DNA from: Sphingomonas beigongshangi
Lineage (GTDB): Bacteria > Pseudomonadota > Alphaproteobacteria > Sphingomonadales > Sphingomonadaceae
Direction of reading: 5' to 3'
DNA: 64,000 nt
NCBI RefSeq assembly: GCF_016820445.1
Contig: NZ_JADHDT010000001.1
Location: forward strand, 186,001-250,000
Each line of letters opens with the position of its first letter. Position 1 is the stretch's first letter. The notes beneath the pieces are model-generated. The model saw only the letters and a list, made by a program, of their open reading frames with translations. It did not search any database and had not been told where the DNA came from. Position numbers and translations under genes: made by a program. Below, piece by piece: positions 29,421 through 38,800 of the stretch.

Positions 29421-29527
29421 GTCACCGTCATTCCCGCGCAGACGGGAATCCAGACACGCCGCCGTCGCGCTTTCAGCCGGATCGCCCGAGGTCATGGATT
29501 CCCGCCTTCGCGGGAATGACGAAGGCG
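29421..29527. repeat. Palindromic doublet C2
   Basis: Second copy of the TTCCCGC-type doublet, in unit 2. The left hairpin (TTCCCGCGCAGACGGGAA) carries a stem mismatch; the right one (ATTCCCGCCTTCGCGGGAAT) is perfect. The middle spacer has diverged most from C1. Confidence 0.8.
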
Positions 29528-29575
29528 GCCGACGCGGCCGATACCGCCTGAATCATGTTTTTCATCCGTTTCCCC

Positions 29576-29685
29576 CTTCGTCATCCCGGCGCATGCCGGG
29601 ATCCACGGATGCGTTGGGGTCGCAGGATCGCACGAAACCGGCGTTTCGCAACCATGGGTCCCGGCGTTCGCCGGGACGACGAAGG
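29576..29685. repeat. Palindromic doublet B3
   Basis: Third copy of the CCCGGCG-type doublet, in the truncated unit 3. The left loop is ATG-like (GGCGCATGCC) instead of CA within GGCGCACGCC. Downstream similarity to units 1 and 2 stops at about 29690. Confidence 0.85.
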
Positions 29686-29859
29686 GGCCCGGGAATGACG
29701 GAAGGGCCCGGGAGCGACGTAAGCCGCCGGGCGGCGGAGGTCCCGAGTGACGGAGGGCCCGGGGTGACGAAACTGCGGGAACGACCGGCGGAGCGGCAAC
29801 GGCTGGCGTCACCTTCCCGTCCGGTCTATCGCCGCGACTGACCAGATAAGGAGATACGA

Positions 29860-30576
29860 ATGCGCCCCAGCGGACGCGCCCCCGACCAGATGCGTGCCAT
29901 CACGATCGAGCCGCATTTCACCCGCCATGCGGAAGGATCGGTGCTGATCGGCTTCGGCGACACGCGCGTGCTCGTCACCGCCAGCGTCGAAGAGCGCGTG
30001 CCCCCCTTCCTGCGCGGCAAGGGCGAGGGCTGGGTCACCGCCGAATACGGCATGCTGCCCCGCGCCACGCACACCCGCGGCAGCCGCGAAGCCGCGAAGG
30101 GCAAGCAGTCCGGCCGCACGCAGGAAATCCAGCGCCTGATCGGCCGCAGCCTGCGTTCCGTCATGGACATGAAGCTGCTCGGCGAGCGCCAGATCACGCT
30201 CGACTGCGACGTCATCCAGGCGGACGGCGGCACGCGGACGGCGTCGATCTCCGGCGCCTGGGTGGCGATGCGCCTTGCGGTCAATCGCCTGCTCGCCGAG
30301 GGCAAGCTGACCGTCGACCCGATCAAGCAGAAGGTCGCGGCCGTCAGCTGCGGCATCCATCAGGGCACGCCGGTGCTCGACCTCGACTATATCGAGGATT
30401 CCGCCGCCGACGCCGACGCCAATTTCGTGCTGCTCGAGAATGGCCATATCGCGGAGGCGCAGGCCACCGCCGAGCACGCGACCTATGACGAGGAGGCGCT
30501 GCTGCGCCTGCTGCGCCTCGCACGCATGGGCTGCGCGGAGATCTTCGCCGCGCAGGACCGGGCGGTGACGGCGTGA
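29860..30576 (+). CDS. rph: Ribonuclease PH
   Basis: Phosphate-dependent 3'-5' exonuclease that trims tRNA 3' ends; 238 aa, the standard length. [19 protein letters not shown] is the family start; [20 protein letters not shown] holds the phosphate- and RNA-binding Arg residues, and [20 protein letters not shown] the signature. AAGGAG precedes the ATG. rdgB begins inside the stop codon (GTGA overlap), a conserved rph-rdgB pairing. The tandem repeat array ends about 170 bp upstream. Confidence 0.97.
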   Translation: MRPSGRAPDQMRAITIEPHFTRHAEGSVLIGFGDTRVLVTASVEERVPPFLRGKGEGWVTAEYGMLPRATHTRGSREAAKGKQSGRTQEIQRLIGRSLRSVMDMKLLGERQITLDCDVIQADGGTRTASISGAWVAMRLAVNRLLAEGKLTVDPIKQKVAAVSCGIHQGTPVLDLDYIEDSAADADANFVLLENGHIAEAQATAEHATYDEEALLRLLRLARMGCAEIFAAQDRAVTA

Positions 30577-31199
30577 GCGGGGAAGGCCCGCAGCCGCAGG
30601 CGATCCGCAAGCTCCAGCCCGGCAAGCTGGTGATCGCCAGCCACAACCAGGGCAAGGTCGCCGAATTCCGCGAGCTGCTCGCACCCTATGGCGTCGAGCT
30701 GCTGTCGGCGGCGGAACTGGACCTGCCCGAACCGGAGGAAACCGGCACGACCTTCGTCGCCAATGCGGAACTGAAGGCGCTGTCGGCGGCGGACCTGTCG
30801 GGCCTGCCCGCCCTATCCGACGACAGCGGCCTGTGCGTCGAGGCGCTGGGCGGCGATCCCGGCCTGTTCTCGGCGCGCTGGGCGGGGCCGGACAAGGATT
30901 TCGGCATGGCGATGCGTCTGGTCGAGGACCGCCTGTCGGAAGAGCCGGAAACGCCGCGCGAGGCGCATTTCATCTGCGCGCTGGCGCTCGCCTGGCCCGA
31001 TGGTCATGTCGAATGGTTCGAGGGCCGGGTCGACGGCTGCATCGTCTGGCCGCCGCGCGGCGACAAGGGCCATGGCTATGACCCGATCTTCCAGCCGCTC
31101 GGCCACGACCAGACCTTCGCGGAGATCGATCCGGCGGTGAAGAACGCGATCAGCCACCGCGCGGATGCGTTCCGCCAGCTGACCGACGCGGTGTTCTGA
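30573..31199 (+). CDS. rdgB: Non-canonical purine NTP pyrophosphatase, RdgB/HAM1
   Basis: Hydrolyses dITP/XTP to monophosphates, keeping deaminated purines out of DNA; 208 aa. [18 protein letters not shown] is the nucleotide-binding start, [20 protein letters not shown] the central motif and [10 protein letters not shown] the C-terminal signature. The GTG start at 30573 overlaps the rph stop by 4 nt. The N-terminus is about ten residues longer than E. coli RdgB. Confidence 0.96.
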   Translation: MSGEGPQPQAIRKLQPGKLVIASHNQGKVAEFRELLAPYGVELLSAAELDLPEPEETGTTFVANAELKALSAADLSGLPALSDDSGLCVEALGGDPGLFSARWAGPDKDFGMAMRLVEDRLSEEPETPREAHFICALALAWPDGHVEWFEGRVDGCIVWPPRGDKGHGYDPIFQPLGHDQTFAEIDPAVKNAISHRADAFRQLTDAVF

Positions 31200-31203
31200 C
31201 CCG

Positions 31204-31869
31204 GTGCCGGGGTCGGAGACGGCCGTCGATCCCGACCTCGTCCGCGGCTGGCTCGCCGCGCGCTCGCTGTCGCGCGGGCTGCCCGCGCCGGTCGCCGACC
31301 ATGGCGGCTGGCGCGTCGACACCGACGATGCGGAGGAGCGCCGCCGCTACGTCTTCGCGACGGCCGGTGAGGGCCTGGTAGCCCTTGCCGGGTCGATCGA
31401 CGCGCCGCGCGTCTTCGTGAAGCTCTGCGCCGATGCGGCGGCGCTGCGTGCGCTGCTGCCGCCGCGCTGGTCGGTCCTACCGTCCAATTGCATGATGGTG
31501 CGCGCGGCGCCCGGCCCCGCGCCAGCGATCCCCGCCGGCTATCGCGCCATGGTGGAGCGGCGCGGCGCCGTCACGCGCGTCGATCTGGTAACGCAGGACG
31601 GTCGCCCGGCCGCGCGCGGGTTCGCGGCCGAGCACGATGGCGTCTTCTGCTACGACCGGATCGTCACGGAGGAGGCGCACCGGCGCCGCGGGCTGGGCCG
31701 TGCGCTGATGGCGACGCTGGCGACGGCGCGTCGGGACCCGACCGCGCGCGAGGTGCTGACGGCGACGCCGATGGGCCGCGCGCTGTACGCGACGATCGGC
31801 TGGCGGGTGTACGTCCCCTATACGACCGCGGTCATCCCGGACGCCGACGGCGCCGGCAAAGGTCAATAA
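31204..31869 (+). CDS. GNAT-family N-acetyltransferase
   Basis: A 221-aa protein. The C-terminal half (about 110-215) is a GNAT domain: the acetyl-CoA loop is EEAHRRRGLGRALMATL and the late motif ALYATIGWRVY. The N-terminal half is a less conserved region that may be a degenerate second GNAT fold. The substrate is unknown. GTG 31204 lies 4 bp after rdgB. Its 3' end overlaps the antisense CAP gene by 7 bp. Confidence 0.85.
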   Translation: MPGSETAVDPDLVRGWLAARSLSRGLPAPVADHGGWRVDTDDAEERRRYVFATAGEGLVALAGSIDAPRVFVKLCADAAALRALLPPRWSVLPSNCMMVRAAPGPAPAIPAGYRAMVERRGAVTRVDLVTQDGRPAARGFAAEHDGVFCYDRIVTEEAHRRRGLGRALMATLATARRDPTAREVLTATPMGRALYATIGWRVYVPYTTAVIPDADGAGKGQ

Positions 31870-32426
31870 GCGCGCCAGCCGACGACATTGCCGGGCGGGC
31901 TGTAGCGGCAGACCAGATAATCGTCGCGCGCGTTGCTGGCGAGCGCGCAGCCGACCTCGGTCGAGCCCCGCCAGACGATCTGGGAATAATGGCCGACGTC
32001 CCCGAACGTCCCGGTGCGGCTGGCGGCGGGGACCGGCAGGTTGACGAAATCCTTCCGCTCCGCGAGCCAGTGGCCCATCATCTCCGCATAGTCATAGGCG
32101 TCGCGCGTGCCGGTCCACAGGTTTTCGCCCTGGCGGCCGGGCCCCATCGGCTGATGCGCATGTTCGAAGCGTCCGGTACGCGCCATCTCCTCGGCATAGG
32201 CCCTGGCCGACACGGCGAGCGCGTCGCTCCACGCGATCGGCGGGGTGCCGACCGCCGCGCGGGCGACATTGTGGCTGTCGATGACCGCCCCGCGCAACAG
32301 CGCCTCGCCCCGCGCCGCCGGCGCCTGCGTTTCGCGCCGCTCGACGACGCGCTCCGGGCCAGGCTGGGCGCAGGCGCTGGCGAGGAACAGCAGGGCGATG
32401 GCGAGATGCTGGCGTTTGAACCACAT
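31863..32426 (-). CDS. Exported CAP/SCP-domain protein
   Basis: A 187-aa protein with an N-terminal signal (LAIALLFLASACAQ, possibly a lipoprotein although Leu is at -4) and a CAP (SCP/PR1) domain: IDSHNVARAAVGTPPIAWSD, GENLW, GHYSQIVW and DYLVCRYSPPGN are the four CAP signatures. The domain's tandem of His and Glu residues is kept, and two Cys may pair. It lies wholly antisense between GNAT and hemW. A start at 32435 adds three residues; either way the start is only 12-21 bp from that of hemW. Confidence 0.88.
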   Translation of the reverse strand: MWFKRQHLAIALLFLASACAQPGPERVVERRETQAPAARGEALLRGAVIDSHNVARAAVGTPPIAWSDALAVSARAYAEEMARTGRFEHAHQPMGPGRQGENLWTGTRDAYDYAEMMGHWLAERKDFVNLPVPAASRTGTFGDVGHYSQIVWRGSTEVGCALASNARDDYLVCRYSPPGNVVGWRAY

Positions 32427-32447
32427 CGCCGCCATATCGGCGCCACC

Positions 32448-33761
32448 ATGACCCCCGACAAGACGCCGCTCGCGCTCTACGTCCACTGGCCGTTCTGCGT
32501 CTCGAAATGCCCCTATTGCGACTTCAACAGCCATGTCCGCGACACGGTCGACCAGGCGGCGTGGCGCGACGCCTTGCTTGCGGATCTGGCGCACGAGGCG
32601 GCGCAGCTGCCGGGGCGGACGCTGGGCTCGGTCTTCTTCGGCGGCGGCACACCGTCGCTGATGCCACCGGCGACGGTGGCGGCGATCCTCGACGCCGCGC
32701 AGACTTATTGGCCACCCGAGCCGGATGTCGAGATCACGCTGGAGGCCAATCCGTCGTCGGTCGAGGCGGCGCGCTTCGCCGACCTTGCGGCCGCGGGGGT
32801 GAACCGCGCGTCGCTGGGCCTGCAGGCGCTCGACGATGCGGCGCTGCGCTTCCTCGGCCGCGCGCACGACGTGAAGGAGGGGCTGGGCGCGCTCGATGTC
32901 GCGCAGGCGACGTTCGCGCGGGTCAGCATCGACCTGATCTGCGCCCGCCCCGACCAGACATTGGCGGCCTGGCAGGCGGAGCTGGCGCGCGCGCTGGCGT
33001 TCGGCACCGAGCATCTGTCGCTCTACCAGCTGACGATCGAGCCTGGCACGCGCTTCGCCACCGAGGCGGCGAAGGGCCGGCTGACGCTGCCCGACAGCGA
33101 CGATGCGGCGGACCTGTTCGAGGCGACGCGACAGATGACCGCCGCTGCCGGCCTGCCCGCCTATGAGACGTCGAACCATGCCAGACTGGGCGCGGAGAGC
33201 CGCCACAACCTGACCTACTGGCGCTATCGCGACTATGCCGGCATCGGCCCGGGCGCGCACGGGCGGCGCGGCGGCATGGCGACGCAGCGGCGGCGCAAGC
33301 CGGAGAACTGGCTTGCCGCGGTCGCCCGCAACCGCCACGGGATCGAGGCGGAAACCTGCCTGACGCCGCACGAACGCGCCACCGAGGCGCTGGTGATGGG
33401 GCTGCGCCTGCGCGAGGGGGTCGACCTGGCGCATGTCGCGGCGCTCGCCGGGGGCCAGGCGCCCGTCGTCGACAGCGCCGTCGACCGGCTGGTCGCGCAG
33501 GGCATGGCGGTGTGCGACGGCGAGCGGCTGCGGATCACCGAGGCGCTGGTGATGGGGCTGCGCCTGCGCGAGGGGGTCGACCTGGCGCATGTCGCGGCGC
33601 TCGCCGGGGGCCAGGCGCCCGTCGTCGACAGCGCCGTCGACCGGCTGGTCGCGCAGGGCATGGCGGTGTGCGACGGCGAGCGGCTGCGGATCACCGAGGC
33701 GGGCGCACTGCTGCTCGACGCGATCCTGCCGCTGGTGGTGGCGGACGCAGCCACTGCCTGA
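32448..33761 (+). CDS. hemW: Radical SAM heme chaperone HemW with internal duplication
   Basis: HemW-type protein (once called oxygen-independent coproporphyrinogen oxidase-like), which binds heme and an Fe-S cluster; 437 aa. The radical SAM Cys motif is C17-VSK-C21-PY-C24. It lacks the extra N-terminal Cys and residues of true HemN, as is usual for HemW. Near the C-terminus residues 312-363 are repeated exactly as 364-415, due to a 156-bp tandem DNA duplication. Without it the chain would be 385 aa, the family's normal size. The duplicated part is the winged-helix-like HemN_C domain, so function may be changed or tolerated. Confidence 0.92.
   Translation: MTPDKTPLALYVHWPFCVSKCPYCDFNSHVRDTVDQAAWRDALLADLAHEAAQLPGRTLGSVFFGGGTPSLMPPATVAAILDAAQTYWPPEPDVEITLEANPSSVEAARFADLAAAGVNRASLGLQALDDAALRFLGRAHDVKEGLGALDVAQATFARVSIDLICARPDQTLAAWQAELARALAFGTEHLSLYQLTIEPGTRFATEAAKGRLTLPDSDDAADLFEATRQMTAAAGLPAYETSNHARLGAESRHNLTYWRYRDYAGIGPGAHGRRGGMATQRRRKPENWLAAVARNRHGIEAETCLTPHERATEALVMGLRLREGVDLAHVAALAGGQAPVVDSAVDRLVAQGMAVCDGERLRITEALVMGLRLREGVDLAHVAALAGGQAPVVDSAVDRLVAQGMAVCDGERLRITEAGALLLDAILPLVVADAATA
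33381..33701. repeat. Exact 156-bp tandem duplication inside hemW
   Basis: Copy 1 is 33381-33536 and copy 2 is 33537-33692, with no mismatch that I can find, plus a further 9-bp match (ACCGAGGCG) after copy 2. 156 bp is 52 codons, so the frame is kept. The 9-bp ACCGAGGCG at both ends of the original segment suggests slippage or short-homology recombination. Complete identity means it is recent, or an assembly error. Confidence 0.95.
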
Positions 33762-33801
33762 AGCGCGATCCGGCGCGGCTGGATCAGGGCGGCGCCGGCC
33801 C

Positions 33802-35004
33802 TTACCCCCCGAAGCCGGTCGGTGCGGGCGAGACCGTGACCGTCGTGCCGTCGCGGATCTCCTGCACCTCCAGCGCCCGCTCGGCGACGCCGTCGCGCCC
33901 GAAGCGGAAGGCGCCGTCGATCCCGGCGAAGCCGTCCGAGTCGCGCAGCCGGCTCTCGGGGAAGGGGCGGCCGACGGGCCAGTCGCGCGCGATCCGGACC
34001 GTCAGCAGCACCGCGTCATAGCCCAGGCTCGAGAGGCGATAGGGCGCCGCGCCGTAGCGGGCACGGTATTTGGTCGCATATTGGCGATAGAGCGTATTGC
34101 CGACACTGGCGAACCAGGCGCCGGACAGGCCGGGCCTGGCGGCAATGCCGCTTTCGGAATTCCACAATTCGGTCCCGAGGATGCGCGTGTCCGCGCCCGC
34201 GCCGCGCCGCACCAAGGGCGCGGCGGCGGCGGCGGTCGGGCCTGCATCGGCGATCAGCACCGCGCCATAGGGCGCCTTCGCCGACAGTCGCGTCACCGCC
34301 GCCTGCACCCCGCCGCTCGTCCGGCTGTAGGTCTGGAGCGAGACGACCTGTCCGCCCGCCCCCTCGACGCTGCGCAGGAAGGCGGTCGAGGCGCGCTCGC
34401 CATAGAGGCCGTTGGGGACGAGGCCGGCAAAGCTCGTGACGCCGCGGCCGCGCGCATAGGCGACGACCCGCGCGATCGACTGAGACGGGACATAGCCCAT
34501 CAGATAGGTACCGTTGCCCCCCAGGCTGGTGTCGTTGGAGAAGCTGAGCACCGGTACGCCCGCCGCATGCGCGACCGGCGCCACGGCGCGGACGTCGTCG
34601 GCGAGCAACGGCCCGAGGATCAGCTGCGCGCCTTCCTGAATCGCGCGCTGCGCCGCGGCGGCGGCGCCGGTGGCGGTGTCGTAGTTGGTGATGCGGACCT
34701 TGTCGGTGCCCGTGTCGAGCACGGCCAGCATCGTCGCATTGGCGATGGAGCGGCCGACGCCGGCGTTGCTCCCGGACAGCGGCACCAGCAGCGCGACGCG
34801 GTTGCGCTGCGTGTCGCGCGGCAGGCCGGGCTCGACGGCCGGCGCGGGACGGTTGGCCTGCGAGCGGACCGGCCGCTGCTCGGGCGATTCGACCGGCCCG
34901 CGCGGGACCACCGTCGAACAGGCGGCGAGCGCCGCCGCCGCGGCGATCGCCAGCCAGCGCCCAAGCCTGCCCGCAGGCTGTCCAATCGTTCCCGCCTCTG
35001 CCAT
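33802..35004 (-). CDS. Penicillin-binding protein activator, LpoA-like lipoprotein
   Basis: A 400-aa lipoprotein (lipobox LAAC at about residue 29) with a type I periplasmic-binding fold: VALLVPLSGSNAGVGRSIAN, ILGPLLADDVRAVAPVAHAAGVPVLSFSND and GTELWNSESG. This is the C-domain of LpoA, which activates peptidoglycan synthases. The N-terminal TPR half of E. coli LpoA is missing, which is normal in alphaproteobacteria. It is divergent from rsmI and the two start codons share bases (CATG at 35002-35005). Confidence 0.87.
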   Translation of the reverse strand: MAEAGTIGQPAGRLGRWLAIAAAAALAACSTVVPRGPVESPEQRPVRSQANRPAPAVEPGLPRDTQRNRVALLVPLSGSNAGVGRSIANATMLAVLDTGTDKVRITNYDTATGAAAAAQRAIQEGAQLILGPLLADDVRAVAPVAHAAGVPVLSFSNDTSLGGNGTYLMGYVPSQSIARVVAYARGRGVTSFAGLVPNGLYGERASTAFLRSVEGAGGQVVSLQTYSRTSGGVQAAVTRLSAKAPYGAVLIADAGPTAAAAAPLVRRGAGADTRILGTELWNSESGIAARPGLSGAWFASVGNTLYRQYATKYRARYGAAPYRLSSLGYDAVLLTVRIARDWPVGRPFPESRLRDSDGFAGIDGAFRFGRDGVAERALEVQEIRDGTTVTVSPAPTGFGG

Positions 35005-35848
35005 GACCGCTCCCGTGAATGCTTTAGAACCAGGCCTCTACATCGTCGCGACACCGATCGGCAATCTTGCTGACCTGTCGCCGCGCGCCGCCGACATCCT
35101 GTCCCGCGCCGACGTGATCGCGGTGGAGGACAGCCGCGTCACCGCCGGGCTGCTCCGCCATATCGGGATAAAGCGGCCGATGCTGCCCTATCACGACCAT
35201 AATGCGGAGGGCGTGCGGCCGGGCCTGGTCGCCCGCATGGCGCGCGAGGCGGTGGCGCTCGTCTCCGACGCCGGGACGCCGTTGATCTCCGATCCCGGGT
35301 ACAAGCTGGTCCGCGACGCGCGTGCGGCGGGGCATACGGTGGTGACGATCCCCGGCCCCTGCGCCGCCGTGGCCGCGCTGACGCTCGCCGGCCTGCCGAC
35401 GGACCGGTTCCTGTTCCTCGGCTTCCTGCCGCCCAAGGCCAAGGCGCGCAGCGACGCCATCGCCGAGGTCGCGGCGGTGCGGGCGACTTTGGTGCTGTAC
35501 GAATCGGGGCCGCGGCTGGCCGCCTGCCTGGCGGCGCTGGCCGAGGGCCTCGGCGACCGGGAGGCGGCGGTGACGCGCGAGATCACCAAGAAGTTCGAGG
35601 AGGCGGTGGCCGGGACGCTGTCGACGCTCGCCGCCCGCTACGCCGATGCGCCGCCCAAGGGCGAGATCGTCGTCGTCGTCGCGCCGCCCGGCGAAGCGGC
35701 GCCCTCGACGATCGAAGATGCGGACGCCGCGCTCGTGGAGGCGATGACCCGCCTGCCCCTCGCCAAGGCGGCGGGCGAGGTGGCGAAGCGGCTCGGCCTC
35801 GACCGCAAGACGCTCTACGCGCGCGCGCTGGCGCTCAAGGACGGATGA
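35003..35848 (+). CDS. rsmI: 16S rRNA 2'-O-methyltransferase RsmI
   Basis: Methylates C1402 of 16S rRNA; 281 aa. GLYIVATPIGNLADLSPRAA is the tetrapyrrole-methylase-fold start; VSDAGTPLISDPGYKLVRDA and GPCAAVAALTLAGLPTDRF follow as SAM-binding elements, and LFLGFLPPKAKAR as the usual core. The ATG overlaps the start codon of the divergent activator gene. In many alphaproteobacteria rsmI is followed at once by yraN and gshB; here a 3.1-kb TonB receptor gene on the other strand lies between. Confidence 0.95.
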   Translation: MTAPVNALEPGLYIVATPIGNLADLSPRAADILSRADVIAVEDSRVTAGLLRHIGIKRPMLPYHDHNAEGVRPGLVARMAREAVALVSDAGTPLISDPGYKLVRDARAAGHTVVTIPGPCAAVAALTLAGLPTDRFLFLGFLPPKAKARSDAIAEVAAVRATLVLYESGPRLAACLAALAEGLGDREAAVTREITKKFEEAVAGTLSTLAARYADAPPKGEIVVVVAPPGEAAPSTIEDADAALVEAMTRLPLAKAAGEVAKRLGLDRKTLYARALALKDG

Positions 35849-35888
35849 TCCCCGCCCGCCGGCCGGGCGGGCGGGGACCGGCGCGGCA

Positions 35889-38800
35889 TCAGAACTGGAT
35901 CGTCGTGCCGATCGCGATCTGGCGGCCCAGCGAGTCGTAGCGCTGCGGGATGGTGTTGTTGCGCGCCAGCGACACGTTGTACGAGTTCGGGATGATCGGC
36001 GGGTTCTTGTCGAGCAGGTTGTTCGCGATCACGCGGAAGGCGAACCGCTTGGCGATGTTGAACGTCAGCGCCAGGTCGAAATAGCTGACCGGGGCGAGCC
36101 GGTAGAACGTCGTCTGCGCCGGCGTCGGATTGGCCGCGTTGGCGCCGCTGATCGCCGGGTCGGACGCGTTGTTGGCATTGGTCAGCGCGCCGACATAGCG
36201 CCAGTTGAACGACGCGTTGAGGAAGCTGTCCGCGGTCGAATAGGTCGCGCGCAGGCCGTGCGCCCATTTCGGGATCAGCTGGCCGCAACCGTTGCCGAAA
36301 TAGCCGGTGCAGTTGCGCATCGGCTGAAGCGGCGAATCCTGGCCACCGGCGAAGGTCGTGATCGAGCCGTTGAAGTCGAAGTCCATCCGGCCCGCGCCGC
36401 CCAGACCCAGCGTGTAGGTGCCCTGGAAATCCCAGCCGCGCGCGATCGAGAAATAATAATTGGTGGTGCCGGCGCGGATGAAGCCGCTCGTCGGATTGCC
36501 CGATGCCGCGGCATAGAGCGTGCCGTTGGCGGCGCGCACGATGCCCGAGCAGAAGAACGGGTTGCCGTTCGAACGCAGACAGCCGTCGGTATAGTAGCTG
36601 TCGTCGTTATAGCCGAGCGAGTTGTTGATCTTGATCCGGTAGCGGTCGACCGAGAAGACCAGCCCCCTGATGAAGCGCGGCTTCACCACCAGACCATAGG
36701 TCTGCGTGTAGGCGGTTTCCGGATCGGCGGTGAAGCCGCCCGAGCGCACCGTGCACTGGTCGTTCGGGCACAGCAAGGTCGGGCTGCCATAGAGCGCGGG
36801 CGACAGGCCGGTCGCCGCGCAGACCGCCGGCGAGGCGAGCGGCGTGGTCGTCGTGATCGTCCGACCGGGATTGTTCGGGTCGGCGATCTGGCGCGGCACC
36901 GGTGCGCAGAAATCGTTCTGCGAGCCGCCCTGTCGCGAGAAGCTGATGTTCGACGCCTGATAGGCCTCGACCACCGTCGGCGCGCGCTGTGCCTTGTTGA
37001 ACGAGGCGCGGAAGGTCAGGTCGCTGACCGGCGCGTAGATGCCCTCGACCTTCCAGGTTGTGAAGCGGTTCGGATTGCTGCTGTACTTCGACAGGCGATA
37101 ACCGCCGTTGACCTGCAGCAGGTGCGCGAAGGGACGATCCTGCACCAGCGGCGCCTGCGCCTCGATGTTGGATTCCCATACGTCCTGGCTGAGGTCCGAC
37201 GGGCTGCCGCCGTAATCGTCGATGAAGCCCTGCGTCAGCTGCGAGAACTGGCGGTCCTTGCGATATTCCGTCCCCAGCGCGAAGGCGAGGCCGTCGGTCG
37301 CGAGCGGCGACGTGATGCCGTACTTGCCCAGGTCGCCGGTCATGTTCGCCTGGACGTCGTACAGGATGCCGACGGTCTTCTGGATCGCGGGCCCCTGCCC
37401 GCCGTAGATATAGTCGATGAGCGCCTGGTTGCCGTTGCCGGCCGAGAAGGCGTCGAAGGGAACGCAGGCGCCCCCCGACACGCAGGTCGGCGTGCCGTTG
37501 ACGTTGACCACGTTCAGCGCGTTGTTGATCCGGCCGAAGTCGGGTAGGCGCGACGAATTCCAGATCTGCTGGTTGCGCGCATAGACGCCGCCGACGTCAT
37601 AGGTCCAGGCATCGCCGACCTTGCCGCGCAGGCCACCCGTCGCGCGGATCGCGCTGTTCGTGTAGACGTCGTCCAGATAGGGCGCGTTGAACCGATACCG
37701 GATGTCGACGGGCGCCAGCGCACTGGTCCCAGCCGCCGCGCCGCAGATGATCGCCGCCTGCTGGCTCGACAGGAACGGGTTGTTGCAGTTCACCTGGAAC
37801 GGATCGGAGCCGTAATTGGCGGCGGCGAAGACGCGCGTCGGCACGCGGTTGATCGACTTGTCGCGGAACCAGAGGGCGGAACCGTAGACCTCGTATTCCG
37901 GCGCGAGCTTCAGCGTGACGAAGCCGCCCGCGTTCACGCGCTCGTCCTGGCGCTGGTACGAATAGCCGTCATAAGGATTGGCGGCATTGCCCGCCCCGAT
38001 CCCGTAGGGGACGAACGTCCGCGTGCCGCTCGGATCGTTGACATAGGCGGTGCCGGCATTGGCACCGGCGAGCGGTCGGACGTAGCCGCTGACCGAATAG
38101 GTCGACAGCGAGCAGCTGAGCGGACCGTCCTTGCCCGTCTGGAGCAACTGGCACGCCGAGGTCGAGCGCGCGTCGTAGGGCACGAGATCGGCGTGCTTGT
38201 AGTTTACGAAGCCTTCGACGTTCAGCTTGCCGTCGAACAGCGACGTGCCGGCGGTCAGCGTGAGGTCGGCACGGCCGCCGTCGTTGACATGGCCGAGCAG
38301 CGGCGAGAACCCCGAGGCCTGCGCGGTCTGGCTGACGACGTTCGACCGGTTGACGTGGTCGTAGAAATTGTAGTTGGCATCGACGCGAACGCCGGTGAAA
38401 TTCTGCTTCATGATGAAGTTGACGACGCCGGCCACGGCGTCGGAGCCATAGACCGACGAGGCGCCGCCGGTGAGCACGTCGACCCGGTCGAGCAGCGTCA
38501 CCGGGATGATATTGGTATCCTCGCCGTTCTGCGTGCCCAGGCGCTTGCCGTCCACCAGCACCAGCGTGCGCTCGAATCCGAGGCTGCGCAGCTTGATGCG
38601 CTGGCGGCCATCCGAATCCTGATAGTTCTGCTGGCTGTCCGGCGCGACCTGCGGCAGCCGGTTCAGCACCTCCTCGACGTTGAGGGGCGCCTGCGCGCGG
38701 ATGTCCGCCGAGGTGACGGAGGTGATCGGGGCGGCCGCGGTGAGGTTCGGGCGGACGATCCGCGTCCCGGTCACGACGATTTCGCCATTGCCGCGGTCGG

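Larger units (their letters stand above)
28853..29690. repeat. Tandem array of about 337-bp units with palindromic doublets
   Basis: Three head-to-tail units, marked by GACGCGGCCGAT at 28856, 29195 and 29531 (spacing 339 and 336 bp). Each full unit contains (1) a copy of the DUF6438 5' end and leader, (2) a doublet of CCCGGCG/CGCCGGG hairpins, (3) a linker with GGCAGGTTCGCCCCGTCACC, and (4) a doublet of TTCCCGC/GCGGGAA hairpins. The third unit lacks about 40 bp of the leader and part 4. There is no believable gene from 28891 to 29859. After 29686, three short GGGCCCGGG-type copies (29688, 29705, 29756) lead to rph. Confidence 0.9.

Noticed and set aside
28887-29431. Small open frames on the minus strand inside the tandem array
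   Set aside because: They are made of repeat sequence (translated hairpins such as RRRESR and DSRLRGND) and decayed copies of a gene start; nothing supports a protein product.
28853-29690. CRISPR array
   Set aside because: Units are about 337 bp with internal hairpins and diverged copies; there are no 24-40 bp identical repeats with unique spacers and no cas genes.
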